Shown here: positions 1-12,262 of the stretch, piece after piece
Layout: every line of letters starts with the position of its first letter
Position numbering within the stretch: position 1 is the stretch's first letter
Source of the DNA: Chara braunii
Taxonomy: Eukaryota; Streptophyta; Charophyceae; Charales; Characeae
Direction: 5' to 3'
DNA length: 32,882 bases
NCBI GenBank assembly: GCA_003427395.1
Contig: BFEA01000281.1
Location: 661,139 to 694,020 of the forward strand
Made by a program: the position numbers and the translations under genes
The notes under the pieces: generated by a model
The model's input: the letters and a program-made list of their open reading frames with translations, nothing else
Database searches by the model: none
What the model was told of the DNA's origin: nothing

Positions 1-589
1 GGCTGTCAGGATAGGAAGGCCCCGGTGATAGGGCAGGGAAGGGGAGGGTTGGGGTAGGAGTGAGGGGAAGGGAAGTAGCCAGTCCGCTGGTGGGGGCCGG
101 GTATAGGTTGCAGTGACTGTTGGGATGGGAGGGATCCAGTCATCTGCTGGGGCGGGTGTGAGTGGGGCTGGGTTGGGTAGAATAAGCAAAATATTCTAAT
201 TTCTAATCTAACCCTTTTTAAATCATTTTGTAACATTCATGTAGTTGCCGTGCCGCAAAAAGGGAGGAGGGACCTTGGGTCCCCACGTGGGTGGCCAGAT
301 CCCTGGTTGGTATACGATCAATCGTCCACTTGACGTGGGCATGGGATGAGTGGGGAATTAGGCATGGAAGGTTGAATGTATGAAGCGGTCCCCATTCTCG
401 AGTACAACACATCCCCACCCGACCCTACAGCTGGGTTGGATACATTCTCGATTTCCTCGCTTTAGAGTAAAATTGGCAAAACCGTGACTGAAACGCATTT
501 AAATTCAACGGTCAATTGTTTGACTATAGTAGTATGACAACTGAAAATCTTGACTGCACCCTAGGTTTCCTCTTCTGTTTTAGCAAAAA
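1..589. other. Unassigned spacer
   Basis: The first 180 bases are G-rich with purine runs, and the rest has mixed composition. Short reading frames exist on both strands, but none has a recognisable domain or coding-like composition. I see no gene here. Confidence 0.5.
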
Positions 590-682
590 AAATAATAAAA
601 AAAAATGTTACACCTCACCAAGGAAGTATTGAGAACGAAAAAAAAAAAAAATGTTACACCTCACCAGGGAAGTATTGAGAAC
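590..682. repeat. Two-copy tandem duplication with poly-A spacers
   Basis: A 32-base unit starting ATGTTACACCTCACCA occurs at 605-636 and 651-682. Each copy is preceded by a run of A, giving a period of 46. The copies differ at one base, so the duplication is recent. Confidence 0.85.
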
Positions 683-968
683 AACTCCCCCTCTTTCAGA
701 GTCTGAGAAATGAGACTCCCAAGACGTGCCTTTTTTTTTTTTTTTCATCTTTTTTTTTTTTTTTGAAGTCTCACTGAGTGCACAGTGATCACTTTTGCAT
801 TTGAAAATTCCAAAAGTGAAACACTTTCGCGGGCGGGGATTGGTGGAAAGGTCCGGGATTGCCACTATTCCTATCAAACCACGCTTGTCCCTAGATACGG
901 GATGCCATCCCCGGACATCAAATAATGTCACTACATGCCACACGTGATCGAAATCCTCACCAACTGGA

Positions 969-1130
969 GCGAGGTCCCACTAGCAAAGAGGAGTGGATTG
1001 AACACCTGAATTTGGACTTGTTTGTGGAATGGTGCAGAGAATCGAGATCGAACTGCTTTTCTGCATCCCCACTTCAAACAAGTCCAGGTTCAGGCACTCA
1101 GTCCAATCCTCTTTGCTAGTGGGACCTCGC
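969..1130. mobile_element. MITE-like inverted repeat, family with the 20.2-kb copy
   Basis: Two 56-base arms (969-1024 and 1075-1130) are inverted complements at about 88 percent identity, with a 50-base centre. The outer arm begins GCGAGGTCCCACTAGCAAAG. A diverged relative with the same arm order lies at about 20,211-20,370, so this is a dispersed short non-autonomous element and not a local accident. No clear target duplication was found, and no transposase can be assigned. Confidence 0.65.
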
Positions 1131-1272
1131 CTCTGGTGAAAGACTTCTCTAGTGGGTCCGAGCCTCTTTGCTCGTGGGACCTCGCCTCTGCTGAAAGACC
1201 TCTCTAGTGGGTCCGAGCCTCTTTGCTAGTGGGACCTCGCATCTGGTGAAAGACTTCTCTAGTGGGTCCGAG
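1108..1272. repeat. 55-bp tandem repeat, three copies
   Basis: Units lie at 1108-1162, 1163-1217 and 1218-1272. Each begins CCTCTTTGCT and ends GTGGGTCCGAG, with few differences. The first unit starts inside the right arm of the inverted-repeat element, so the array seems to have grown from its end. Confidence 0.85.
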
Positions 1273-1582
1273 AGCCAGGGCACATTCCATGGGACTGCAG
1301 CAACTTCCTTTCGTCCTTTTTTTTTTTTTTTTTTTTTACGCGTAATCACACTACTACTTATGGTCATGTATCCACCCTCTTCCCCGGCCGGGAGTTAGAC
1401 CCACGCATGGCTATACACACCAATCCCTTGAGTTGGTGCAGAGTAGGGATTACAGACACTGCCAGGATTGTTGGATGTTGAGTCATGACTACGAGTAGGT
1501 TGCCTGAAGACATTGGGCATAGGTTGTTCTCAAGATCTCCCCAATCTGGCATACCACACATTAGGTTCATCGAAGGGGGTGT

Positions 1583-1585
<3 letters not shown>

Positions 1586-1632
<47 letters not shown>
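1586..1632. repeat. (TA)n microsatellite
   Basis: An uninterrupted TA tract that borders the first copy of the TA-associated repeat. The IYIYIY frames read through it are not genes. Confidence 0.95.
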
Positions 1633-1635
<3 letters not shown>

Positions 1636-1744
1636 CAGCCTCCTGATGAGTCAGTGAAACTCCGACGAAACAGTTTGTCACAGCCCCTTGTTTGTTGTCC
1701 TCTTCTCTCTCTGCCTACGGTTTACCGGGCAGTTCTGTTTGTGA

Positions 1745-1746
<2 letters not shown>
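1636..1746 (+). mobile_element. TA-associated retroposon-like repeat, copy 1
   Basis: This copy runs from CAGCCTCCTGATGAG to TTTGTGACG and lies between two (TA)n tracts. Five substantial copies occur in the window. All share the end that reads TGACG before TATATA, while the opposite end stops at different points. A constant end with variable truncation of the other is the usual signature of insertion by target-primed reverse transcription. Copy 1 carries a hammerhead-like core near its 5' end. No protein is encoded. A Penelope-like or SINE-like parent is possible but unproven. Confidence 0.6.
1643..1679 (+). ncRNA. Hammerhead-ribozyme-like core, copy 1
   Basis: The order of conserved parts matches the hammerhead core: CTGATGA (1643-1649), stem II opening GTC and closing GAC (1650-1666), GAA (1667-1669), a mini stem III ACA-GTT-TGT (1670-1678), then the cleavage-site C (1679). 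Stem II has one A-C mismatch in this copy that is repaired in copy 2. Stem I is weak, because the bases directly flanking the core do not pair. Activity would therefore need long-range or dimeric pairing, as proposed for minimal hammerheads of Penelope-like elements. Confidence 0.5.

Positions 1747-1798
<52 letters not shown>
1747..1798. repeat. (TA)n tract at the centre of an inverted pair
   Basis: About 50 bases of TA separate copy 1 (+) from copy 2 (-), so their shared TGACG ends face each other across the tract. Confidence 0.95.
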
Positions 1799-1800
<2 letters not shown>

Positions 1801-2214
1801 TCAAATAGAACTGCCCGGTAAACCGTAGGCAGAGAGGGAGAAGAGGACAACAAACGAGGGGCTGTGACAAACTGTTTCGTCGGAGTTTCACCGACTCATC
1901 AGGAGGCTGAACCCTCAACAGTCTGTAGAATCCCCTCACTGATTACATTGTAAGTGATAATCCACCTTAACCAAAATCGAAGTAGACTATCACTCACCCA
2001 CACCAGATGGAAAACTCTACAGACTGTCAGTTCACACCCCATCACAAGCCAGCAAAACACCCACAAAACAAAGAAAGGTCTGTCACAGCCAAAAAATACA
2101 CTCCAGACACGCCGCTGGCACTAGAGGCACAGCATGGCCGCGTAGTGACGGCCCCGACCACTGCCGCTCGACCTGACCGGAGAAAACCGTAGCAGGAAGC
2201 TAGCGAAGTCGTAG
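1799..2214 (-). mobile_element. TA-associated retroposon-like repeat, copy 2 (longest)
   Basis: Reading on the minus strand, the constant end is at 1799. The sequence shared with copy 3 extends to about 1995, and further unique sequence runs to the next TA tract near 2214, so this is the longest copy. It includes the ribozyme-like core and an upstream GAGGG (1912-1916) that could pair with CCCCTC (1856-1861) as a distal stem I. The far boundary is uncertain. Confidence 0.55.
1866..1902 (-). ncRNA. Hammerhead-ribozyme-like core, copy 2 (best)
   Basis: On the minus strand, CTGATGA is followed by a perfect 5-bp stem II (GTCGG with CCGAC, 7-nt loop), then GAA, then the ACA-GTT-TGT mini stem III and C. 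This is the best-formed core in the window. Relative to copy 1 the stem II mismatch is repaired. The cleavage-proximal part of stem I is not obvious. Confidence 0.55.
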
Positions 2215-2221
2215 TATATAT

Positions 2222-2419
2222 CGTCAAATAGAACCGCCCGGTAAACCATAGGCAGAGAGGGAGAAGAGGACAACAAACGAGGGGCTGTGACAAACTATTT
2301 CCTCGGAGTTTCACCGACTCATCAGGAGGCTGAACCCTCAACAGTCTATAGAATCCCCTCACTGATTACACTGTAAGTGATAATCCACCTTAACCAAAAT
2401 CAACGTAGACTATCACTCA
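2222..2419 (-). mobile_element. TA-associated retroposon-like repeat, copy 3
   Basis: It is colinear with 1799-1995 at high identity, starts with the same TA-adjacent CGTCAAATAGAAC, and stops at TATCACTCA directly against another TA tract. The corresponding sequence in copy 2 continues, so copy 3 is truncated on the far side. Its ribozyme-like core (2289-2325) has decayed: the stem II closing GAC is GAG and the GAAAC motif is altered. Confidence 0.6.
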
Positions 2420-2430
2420 ATATATATATA

Positions 2431-2453
2431 TTACCGGGCAGTTCTATTTGACG
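2431..2453 (+). mobile_element. Very short copy of the TA-associated repeat
   Basis: Only the last 23 bases of the element (TTACCGGGCAGTTCTATTTG plus ACG) are present, inside a (TA)n tract. It fits extreme truncation of the variable end. Confidence 0.5.
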
Positions 2454-2504
2454 ATATATATATATATATATATATATATCATCAAATAGATATATATATA
2501 TATA

Positions 2505-3255
2505 CAGGGTTACCAGCCCGTACGTACGGAGGCCCCCGGGCGGACCTCCGTACGTTCGGGCGTTCGGGGTCCCGTACGGGGCCCGGACCCGACGGCGTTC
2601 GGCCCCCACCAAATATTATTTCGGGGCCTAAAAATAATGTTTTTTTTCTGAATGTTTTTTTATGAGTTTTCTATGACGTGAGGTACATGCCTACAAATTT
2701 TCAAGTCATTTGGCTTAGCCAAATAAGAATTAAAAATCGCCAAAGATGGCGGTGTCAAAACGTGCTCGCCCACGTTTGTTTTCACTTTTTACGTTTTGTT
2801 TTCACTTTAGTTCGGGGTCTAAACAATTTTATTATTTTTTGAAACTTTTTTAGTGAGTTTTGTATTATGTGAAGTACACATCTGTAAATTTTCAGGGCAT
2901 TTAACTATGCCAAAAAAAAAGAAAAATCGCCAAAGATGGTGGTGTCGAAAACATGCTCGCGCCCTCACTAAATTTAATTCTCTTTTTATTTTTATTTATT
3001 TTTATTATTAGTATTTGTTTTCCGTATTCTATTTTTATTTCAAATTTGGTAAGGAATTCGGTTGTAATGCTCAGGAAAATCTTGTTTCATTTAGTTTTCT
3101 CCATAACATATCTTTTTTTCACATTTTTTTGATGAACTTACTTTTTTTTTTCTTCTTTTTTTTTTGGGTCCGCGTTCGGCCTGAACAGCCAAACGCATCC
3201 CCAAGGGGTCCCATACGTTCGGGCGTTCGGCCCGTCCCGAACGTCGGTTACCCTG
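2505..3255. mobile_element. Non-autonomous hAT-like element, 751 bp
   Basis: The ends are CAGGGTTACC (2505) and GGTTACCCTG (3246-3255), inverted 10-bp repeats. The flanking octamers are both TATATATA, compatible with the 8-bp duplication of hAT elements but uninformative inside a TA tract. Just inside each end there are many GTTCGGG/CGAACG motifs, like hAT subterminal repeats. The interior has a duplication (2620-2810 and 2811 to about 2967), each unit with ATCGCCAAAGATGG and GTGCTCGC-type motifs. No transposase is present. Confidence 0.6.
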
Positions 3256-3270
3256 TATATATATATATAT

Positions 3271-3368
3271 CGTCACAAACAGAACTGCCCGGTAAAACCG
3301 TAGGCAGAGAGAGAGAAGAGGACAACAAACGAGGGGCTGTGACAAACTGTTTCGTCGGAATTTCACCG
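3271..3368 (-). mobile_element. TA-associated retroposon-like repeat, copy 4
   Basis: The constant end CGTCACAAACAG is at 3271 next to TA. The other end stops inside stem II of the ribozyme-like core at 3368 and is followed by TA. The CTGATGA motif is therefore lost. This is a clear example of variable truncation. Confidence 0.65.
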
Positions 3369-3416
3369 ATATATATATATATATATATATGATTGAGCAC
3401 GACCGGTACAAGATGA

Positions 3417-4319
<903 letters not shown>

Positions 4320-4580
4320 TTAATTGGGAAATACGGCCTTGTCAGTTGTAACAAGTGCTCTCCGAACCGTGCGAGATGGTCGCCCATCACACGATTCTTC
4401 AATCTGAGTAACCTTTGCGGCGTGCGTGACATAGTGGAATTTGCTTACGTTGTGCTTAAAGAAGAGTTGACCGTCCTTCTCTTAAGATAAGGAAGGTCTC
4501 CTTATCTATTGATGACCTGATAAAGAAAGCGACCTCCGTGCAACCCATCTCTGTTCGGCCTAGGCTCGCCATCTGCATGC
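4320..4580 (+). pseudogene. Group II intron-like fragment
   Basis: The segment 4355-4397 (GTGCTCTCCGAACCGTGCGA, then a GATGG-CCCATC hairpin and ACGATTC) resembles the conserved block found downstream of the maturase frame in many mitochondrial and plastid group II introns. The pairing of GAACCGTGC with the later CACACGATTC is visible. No maturase motif is seen. It lies between mitochondrial fragments, which supports organelle origin. Confidence 0.5.
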
Positions 4581-5822
<1,242 letters not shown>

Positions 5823-6350
5823 CCAATACGCAGGGAGGGGCCCAGTCCTAGCTACGGTAGGGGTCATAGACTAGATCTGAGACTTGGGGGGGGCATTAGA
5901 CACAGTCAGTGATATGCTCTTTAGGGGTTAGGGTAGTGATGGGCCCGATAGAAACACTGCTTGAGCTTGACGTTCGAATTACCCATATGACAAGGCTTGC
6001 CCGATCAGGCTTCAACCAGGGTTGGGTGGGATATCTGCTTAGCCCTGGTGCCTATAACTGCTGTCCGGTCCAAGTCACCTGGCGGGGTGATTAACACCAA
6101 GGTAGGATAGTGAGAACAGGTGTACGCTGACAGAATTGACGAGAGGATGGGTAGGGAGGCGGTCTCACAAATAAACCTTGTAAGGACAACCAATCGCTGA
6201 CTGATGATTGCGACCAATGTATGTGTGGAGCCTCGCCTTTACAACAACCTGCGCTTTCTGAACAAAAAAAACAAAACAAAACAAAAAGCCAAGAGGAAGG
6301 GATGTTGTCTCGACGACCCAGTCCCCTTCTTCTATCTAGGGGCTCCTTTT
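5823..6350. other. Unassigned spacer
   Basis: Nothing recognisable. A short TTAGGGGTTAGGGTAG at 5921-5936 is too short to be called telomeric. Low-complexity CAAAACAAAAC occurs at about 6270. Confidence 0.5.
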
Positions 6351-7328
6351 TTAGCCCAAAAGACACCCGGACGAGACCGAGAACTCTCCCGAAAGACAAA
6401 CACATCATTTGGGAATATAGGGGCTCGTTCGACACTCCTTAGGCGCGTATGTCCCCCGACGAAATCACCGTTCCACTTATCCTCAGGGAAGAAATTGAAA
6501 AAAAAACGTGAAACCATTTCCTCGGGGATTCCTCAGGCTACATCCATTTTGACGCGTTCCCCAAGGGACCTCCCGAGGTCCCTTGGAGGTCGAGCATCTG
6601 GAAGAATCGGGGCATCGACGACAACTCTGTCGACGACAATTTTCGACGCGGCTGGTCCATTGCTGTTCCTGGCGGCCTGTAGACGGACATCTTCGGTCGG
6701 TAACGGTCGGCGTCATGGAATTGTCCGCCAATGGTCCCCTTTGGCGGCCTGCCGGCCTCCGCGACGTTGAAAAGGGGCTCCCTTGCATCGCTGGCCTTGG
6801 CCCCGAGCGGGAAGGTACCAACGGTCGACAGTTTTGAATACTTCAGCCGACCCCCGCTCTCCCTACTGCGCAGTGTTTTCCGCGACGGAATACGTTACCC
6901 TAGTTTTGTCGATAGCTGCGATCGACCGTTTGCACCACTGTCCCTCGCCGTTTCCTGGACGTCCACCATTGTCTTCCAACTGCCGCCGTCATCCACGTGC
7001 CTTTTATGGTCGACGTCTTTCGAAGGTTGCCGTTGCTGGTGCTGGTCGTCCTCTTGCTCCTCCTCTTAGTCCTCTTCCACGCGTGCATCCTCCGCAGCGT
7101 TCCTCGACGTGCCCGCAAAAGACGGTTTTTGAAGATGGACGTCAGGATGGAGGGGCGCCAGGCGATCTGCAGGTTTGCAGGGGAGCAGGGTGGTTGTCAA
7201 CGGGCAGGGCAGAGCCCGTCGAGGAGTTCAAGGCCTCAAAGAGGTCTGGGTACACGCACCTGCCACCGCACTTGCAACCTCTGCCGGACACGTCCGACGA
7301 GGAGGCGAATGACAGACGGTCACGGACC

Positions 7329-8861
7329 ATGCCGCTGGGAAGCGGGTCCACCCAGGAGTGGGCGGCTACAGAGTTGTGTGAAAGTCGCGATAGCAGTTAT
7401 GGCCAGTGCTACCCCGAACTCCTCCAGCAGGGGCTCAATAACGACAAAGGCTATGGCGGCATGAATTTGTCGTTCGGGCTATGCAGCGGGAGGTCGTCGG
7501 CCGCCTCGCGAACAAGCATCGTCACCCTCCATCCCGACGACGATGGCGGGAAAGTGACGGCTGTTGCGCGATCATCGAAGTCTCCAGCGCCGTTCTTGGA
7601 GGCGACGGGGAACAACAGGGATCCTCCGAGGCAGCAATTTCGGTCGTCGTCAGTGTCAAGAGGTGCCTCCGCTGGCCCCCAGTGGATGAGGTCTCCGTCT
7701 CTCCTGTCCGCCAGTTCGAGTGCAGCCCACCGTCATGGCGAATGCAGGGAAACGGATTGCGGCATCGCCGATCTTGGTGATGCACGGGACAGGAGGGAGG
7801 TGTGGGCAGAACACCGATGGGGGTTTGCGGTCGGAGCGAGAGGAATCCATAACTCGGGGAGTGCAGCGACTGCGTGTGGGGGAGCAGGAAAACGACGGCG
7901 ACGCACCAGTGGTGGATGCGAACGATCAGGAGTGGAACGACAACGACGGCGAAGGTGGGGAGGAGAACGCAGGCTACGTTTCGTCGTTCAAGCAAAGCAA
8001 CATGGAAGGGAGGGGCAGGAAGACGAAGGCGTGTGCCCGCAATGGTCGTCGGGGGAAAAAGCGGCGGGNAAGGGGAGCGATGCCGAAGGTGACATTGATG
8101 CGGAAGGAGGTCATCATTTCTGGTCCGTCGACGACATAGGATCCGCATCTGCAGGGGATGGGTCACGCGTACGATCGGATGAAGCCTCGAGAATGGAAGT
8201 GGTTGGATGTGGCGCAAAGGTTGAAGAAGGTGGGCGTGGATAGAGACGCAGATCGGTGTGGGAAGAAGTGGTACAATTTGATGCAGCAGTTCAAGAAGGT
8301 GCATCATTTCCAAGGCTTGTCCAAGAAACAGGACTTCTTCCAATTCTCAGGGAAGGAGAGGATGTCCAAGGGCTTCAATTTCAACATGGATCGTGCGGTT
8401 TACTACGAGATGCTGGGATCGACCGCCAAGAACCATACCATAAACCCGAAGAACGTCGCCGACACTGGTGCTCCGGGTGGTGTGCGTCTGTCGTCCGCCT
8501 CTTCTGCGGATCCTGAATTTATGGGCGATGGGGACGCTGGTGCAGGGCACGACGACGATGACGACGGGTCAGCGAAATGTTATTCTCAAACAATGGCTAG
8601 CCCTGGCGGTTTCGGCAAGAGGAAGAGCACGAGGCGGCAACTTTCGAAGCGATGACAGAATGCATGCAGAAGCACGGTGCGCTAATGGCGTCGACGATGG
8701 AGAGCAATAGCAAGCGTCAGTGCTCCATCCAAATATGGCAGTGCAAGGCGTTGGAAGTTGAGGTCGAAGTGGAGAAAAAACACTAAGCAGCGTCTGAAGA
8801 AGTGAGCAAATTGACGTGCCACACTCTGCTGGAGATAGCGAAGGCCATCCGCGAGCGTTAG
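7329..8861 (+). pseudogene. Myb/SANT-like accessory gene of Harbinger element, frameshifted
   Basis: The protein has a low-complexity N-terminal half with Ser/Arg-rich and acidic parts, a basic run (NGRRGKKRR), then a Myb/SANT-like trihelix with spaced tryptophans: FWSVDD (W at 8121), REWKWLDVAQRL (W at 8194 and 8200) and GKKWYNLMQQF (W at 8269). A C-terminal acidic stretch and a helical EVEVE-rich tail end at a TAG (8859-8861). Such proteins bind DNA and bring the PIF/Harbinger transposase to the element ends. Reading requires frame changes near 7740, 8060, 8140 and 8640, plus passing a TAA at 8784-8786. An N occurs at 8070. The true start is uncertain; the frame is open upstream to 6783. 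Confidence 0.7.
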
Positions 8862-9219
8862 AGTTTGTGCTGCCTCTGTTGTGCGCATTGTGGCTTCCAT
8901 GGATACGGACGGCGAGAAAGTGAGAGCCTTTCCGTCGTCGATGTAGCCGTCACCGGGCCATCGTTGACGTGGCGGTTCCCAATTGGCCGTGCTGGCCAGG
9001 GAAGTGGGTGGTGGTCCGATCGGTTGGATGACTCCTCCTGTGGACATTGACGTATGTTCTTTTATTGGTTTGTCGTAGGCTTTTGCCGTATGGCAAGACA
9101 AATAATTTCGTCATCTCTAAATTGGAATTGGCGGCGATGAAGTGCACTATGCACTTTCCTTTTTTAAATGACGACTTGGATTTGCTTTGTCTCTCTCCCT
9201 CTGACTCTCTGTTTTCGAT

Positions 9220-9221
<2 letters not shown>

Positions 9222-9263
<42 letters not shown>

Positions 9264-9279
9264 ATCTCTCTCTCTCTCC
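9222..9279. repeat. (CT)n microsatellite
   Basis: A CT dinucleotide tract with a few CTAT interruptions. Confidence 0.95.
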
Positions 9280-9598
9280 AGCATGTGTTTTGGTGTCCTC
9301 TCCCCGAGTGAAATGCAAAGGTGTAATAAAGGTGTTTTCAATGTCGTCCATTTATGGCATGTTGTTGTTCATATCGTGAATACCCTCACACAGTCGGCGA
9401 TGGAGATGCCCTGCTTGTGTTCATTGCAAATCGTCGTCCCAATGTGGATGTCCAGTCATTACAACTAGAGATTTCAAAATGTGTTGTTTTCCTTTTTCTT
9501 ATTTCTTGCCGTTGTCGATCCCCGGGTGGGGTGGCGGTTGTCGGAGGTCGACATCGAGGGGGTTGATCACCCCCCCCCCCCAATATGTAGGCTATGAT

Positions 9599-9621
9599 GG
9601 GGGGGGGGGGGGGGGGGGGGG
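9599..9621. repeat. G23 homopolymer
   Basis: Uninterrupted run of 23 G. It could form a quadruplex, or it could be a collapsed sequencing artefact. Confidence 0.9.
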
Positions 9622-10599
9622 TCGGGGGTTAGGTGAGTTTCGTGGTTGGGTATGTTCCTGGCCGGCTGGGAATTTTTTCGGTGGGGGACGGGGACGGCGA
9701 CTGTTATGGCGGCAGGCTTTCGGGGCGGGGGGTCCTTTTGTGTCCAGAATTCAAGAAGGGTGGCAAGAAGATGCGTGGCAGGGTAACGGATGCACGCCAG
9801 TCTAGCCCGTAACCCTTGGCCTTTCGTTTGGCCGTCCGCGAGGACCCCTACGACACCATCGTATCGACGGGAGGGCGATGGACAGTTCTGGGTAGTGGTC
9901 CTTCGTCACCGTCCACCCCGCGCAAGTGGGTGTTTATAAGGATGCGGGCGTCCTTGCGAAATGCACAATTGGACTTCAAACGCGCGCATCACACTACACA
10001 CGCCAGCCTTCTCACTGTCTCGCCTCCACCTGCTCCTGCCTCCTCTCCCCGCTTGCTCCTCTCCAGCACGAAGGTAGTCGAACGCTGCACTTCGCCTTCT
10101 TGGACGATCATGGCCTTGCGGGGGGTTCGCTGTCTTGTGTGCTCACTACAAAGCCGACTCGACGTCGCATTTTGCGCGCGTTCCGACGTCATCATCGTCA
10201 TCCTCACCGCCTTCGTCGCCTTTGTCGCCATCATTGCCATCGTCACCTCGATCGTGGCCGTCGCCTTCTTCAACGCAAGGGGGCTTCCACCGTCGTCGTC
10301 GCCGCATTCAGCGTGGGACCTGTGGACATCATCGTCGGGTTCTTCCGCTATGCAGCGCGCGACTCATATTTGTCATCGTCACCACCATCATCGCCATCAT
10401 CGCCATAGTCGTCGCCTTTCTTGTCGTCACCGTCGTCGTCTTCGTCGCCGTTGCGGGTCGTCGTCGACAACGTCGCCATCATCGCCATAGCTGCCATCGC
10501 AGTGGAGACGATCTTCCGAAGCGCAGGGCACGTTTCACCAACGCAACGAAGATCTCGACTTCGCGGGTGATCAAACTACAAGTGGGTGTGTCGTGCACC

Positions 10600-12262
10600 A
10601 TGTCATCCCACGGTTCTGGACGCGGCAAGTCCGCCACCAACCTGGCAGCGGAAGCGGCGGTCCGGGAGGAAAAGGGCCGCAACGTGGCCAACAAGAAGAG
10701 GAAGGTCGTCCAAGGCAGCCCCTCACTTGCAAGTTACGTCGACGATGAAGACTGGGTGCCGGAGGGGGTGGCGACGTGGGACGAAACTGACTTGATGAAG
10801 AGGACGACGCGCGGTTGAAGAGGAAGTCGTTCAGGCAGACGGCTGGAGGCCTCCGGATAGACAAGGGTGGCGATAGACAAGGCGGAGGAGGGCGCGCAAT
10901 CATGAAAGACGTCATCGCCGTCGACGCCGCGGCGGCATCCAGGGAGGGCGGGGGAAGTGCCATCGCTCATCAAAATCGCGCGCCCGTGCCACATGTGAAT
11001 GACACCCCTGACGCGCAAGAGGGTGTCCTCCGCGCACGAACACCAACAAACCCGCGCTCGAGGACGGCTGCAAACGTGGGCGTCATCTCACAAGCCATCG
11101 CTCAGGGGAACAAGAACCCCTATCCCGCGTAGGAGGCGCACGGGGCCGCAAGGGGGGGGGCTTCACACGCGGGGGAAGGGGTGACGGCGGGCGGGGCACC
11201 AACGGGGGGGGCATCACACGCGAGGGAAGGGGCGAGGGCAGGCAGGGCAGCAGCAGGGGGGGCATCATACGCGGGGGAAGGGGTGAAGGGAGGCGATGTC
11301 GTCGGAGCGGAGGAGGACGACGAGGCATTGGTTAACAGGGTGCGGCAATGGAATACGAGGTATAGAATGGAGGCGGCGTCGAAGGTGTGGGTGGACGACC
11401 TCCTCTTCTGGAAACAGAAGGAATCGCCATAGTGAAGTTGATACAGGAAGCGCGCCTGTATCTTGTGGCGGTGGCACGGGGAGTGCAGCCTCCGGTCGTT
11501 CGTTGAAGCATCATCTTGCCTCATACCACCATCCCGCAACAGAAAATCATGGACGAGTCGGAGTTAAACGCTGCGAAGGAGAGGGCAGTGAAGGTGCAGG
11601 GGATCGCTTTGCGGGTGATCCACGGGTGGGTCTTCAAATCGGCGAGCAGGCAACCGCGGTACCACCCTGCGTACCAGTACGCGTTGAACCACGCGGCCAC
11701 TGACATCGCTCGCGCCATGTGGATGGGGGACATCAAAGACAGGCTCGAGAACGACGACTTCGCGGCGTATCAGGAGGCGAGCATCCAGCGATTAGTGGGG
11801 GCTTTCACGAGAGTCGTGAGCATGGTGGAGGGGATCGACGGTGGGCGAGTGTCGTACGAAAGGTTGAAGAGCGTTGCCGACGCGATGAGGATCATGCTCG
11901 AGGCGACCATGTGGCTCATGCAGATGAGCGGGGACAATCATCGCACGCATTACGACGCGTGGGTTTTCGTCCAACTGACGACAAAGCCAACACTCATCTC
12001 ATTCATGCATCACTCATTCGACGCGCGTTGCCATATCCTGCAAGTTACGACCGTCATCACGGACAAGTTGGCGAAACCCCCCATGACTTTGGTAGCCCCT
12101 CCATTGCACATCCCCGACAAGGCGTCAATTGTCGTGAAGTTCTCACATGACGCCACGTTGTCTTCCCCCATGGAAGCGAGGACGTTGGATTGGTTGGGCA
12201 CATGCCCCGCGAAAGAGGAAGAAGACGACAAAGCCGACGACGAACGCAGTGGGGGGGGTTGA
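10600..12262 (+). pseudogene. Second accessory gene of the Harbinger element, function unknown
   Basis: It begins at an ATG in good context (10,600) with MSSHGSGRGKSATNLAAEAA, followed by a nuclear localisation-like NKKRKV and an acidic ASYVDDEDWVPEG segment. A frameshift near 10,795 leads to a basic KRKSFRQT region. A TAG at 11,130 interrupts the frame, followed by three 17-residue repeats, then NTRYRMEAASKVWVDDLLFW. Another frameshift near 11,430 and a TGA before the segment PHTTIPQQKI lead into a helical C-terminal domain (RVIHGWVFKSASRQPRYHPA onward) ending at an acidic tail. I do not recognise the domain. Its co-orientation with the Myb-like gene and position between it and the transposase suggest an element-encoded nuclear protein. 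Confidence 0.6.
11146..11298 (+). repeat. 51-bp in-frame tandem repeat, three copies
   Basis: Units are spaced exactly 51 bases apart (GCTTCACACG at 11,160, GCATCACACG at 11,211, GCATCATACG at 11,262). They encode 17-residue GGASHAGEGV-like repeats. The unit is a multiple of three, so the repeat expanded under coding constraint before the gene decayed. Confidence 0.8.

Larger units (their letters stand above)
8862..10599. other. Intergenic part of Harbinger element with simple repeats
   Basis: It contains a (CT)n tract (9222-9279), a C12 run (9570-9581), a G23 run (9599-9621) and (CATCGT)-like trinucleotide repeats at about 10,180-10,490. The long frames on both strands through the last repeat are composition artefacts. 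The segment before 10,600 may hold the promoter of the next gene, but no element can be pinned down. Confidence 0.5.

Noticed and set aside
1513-1939. Reading frames on both strands with long Ile-Tyr repeats
   Set aside because: They are translations of (TA)n and the flanking retroposon-like repeat. The same peptide recurs at each copy because the DNA repeat recurs.
5921-5936. Telomere-like TTAGGGGTTAGGG
   Set aside because: Two units only, and plant-type repeats would be TTTAGGG. It is not an array.
6783-8243. 486-codon plus-strand frame as one intact gene
   Set aside because: Only parts of it look coding. The Myb/SANT motifs lie in two different frames, so the long frame is a mixture of true and shifted sequence, helped by high GC content.
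9816-10818. Long frames on both strands through the CATCGT repeats
   Set aside because: Trinucleotide repeats keep all frames open. No domain is visible before the ATG at 10,600.
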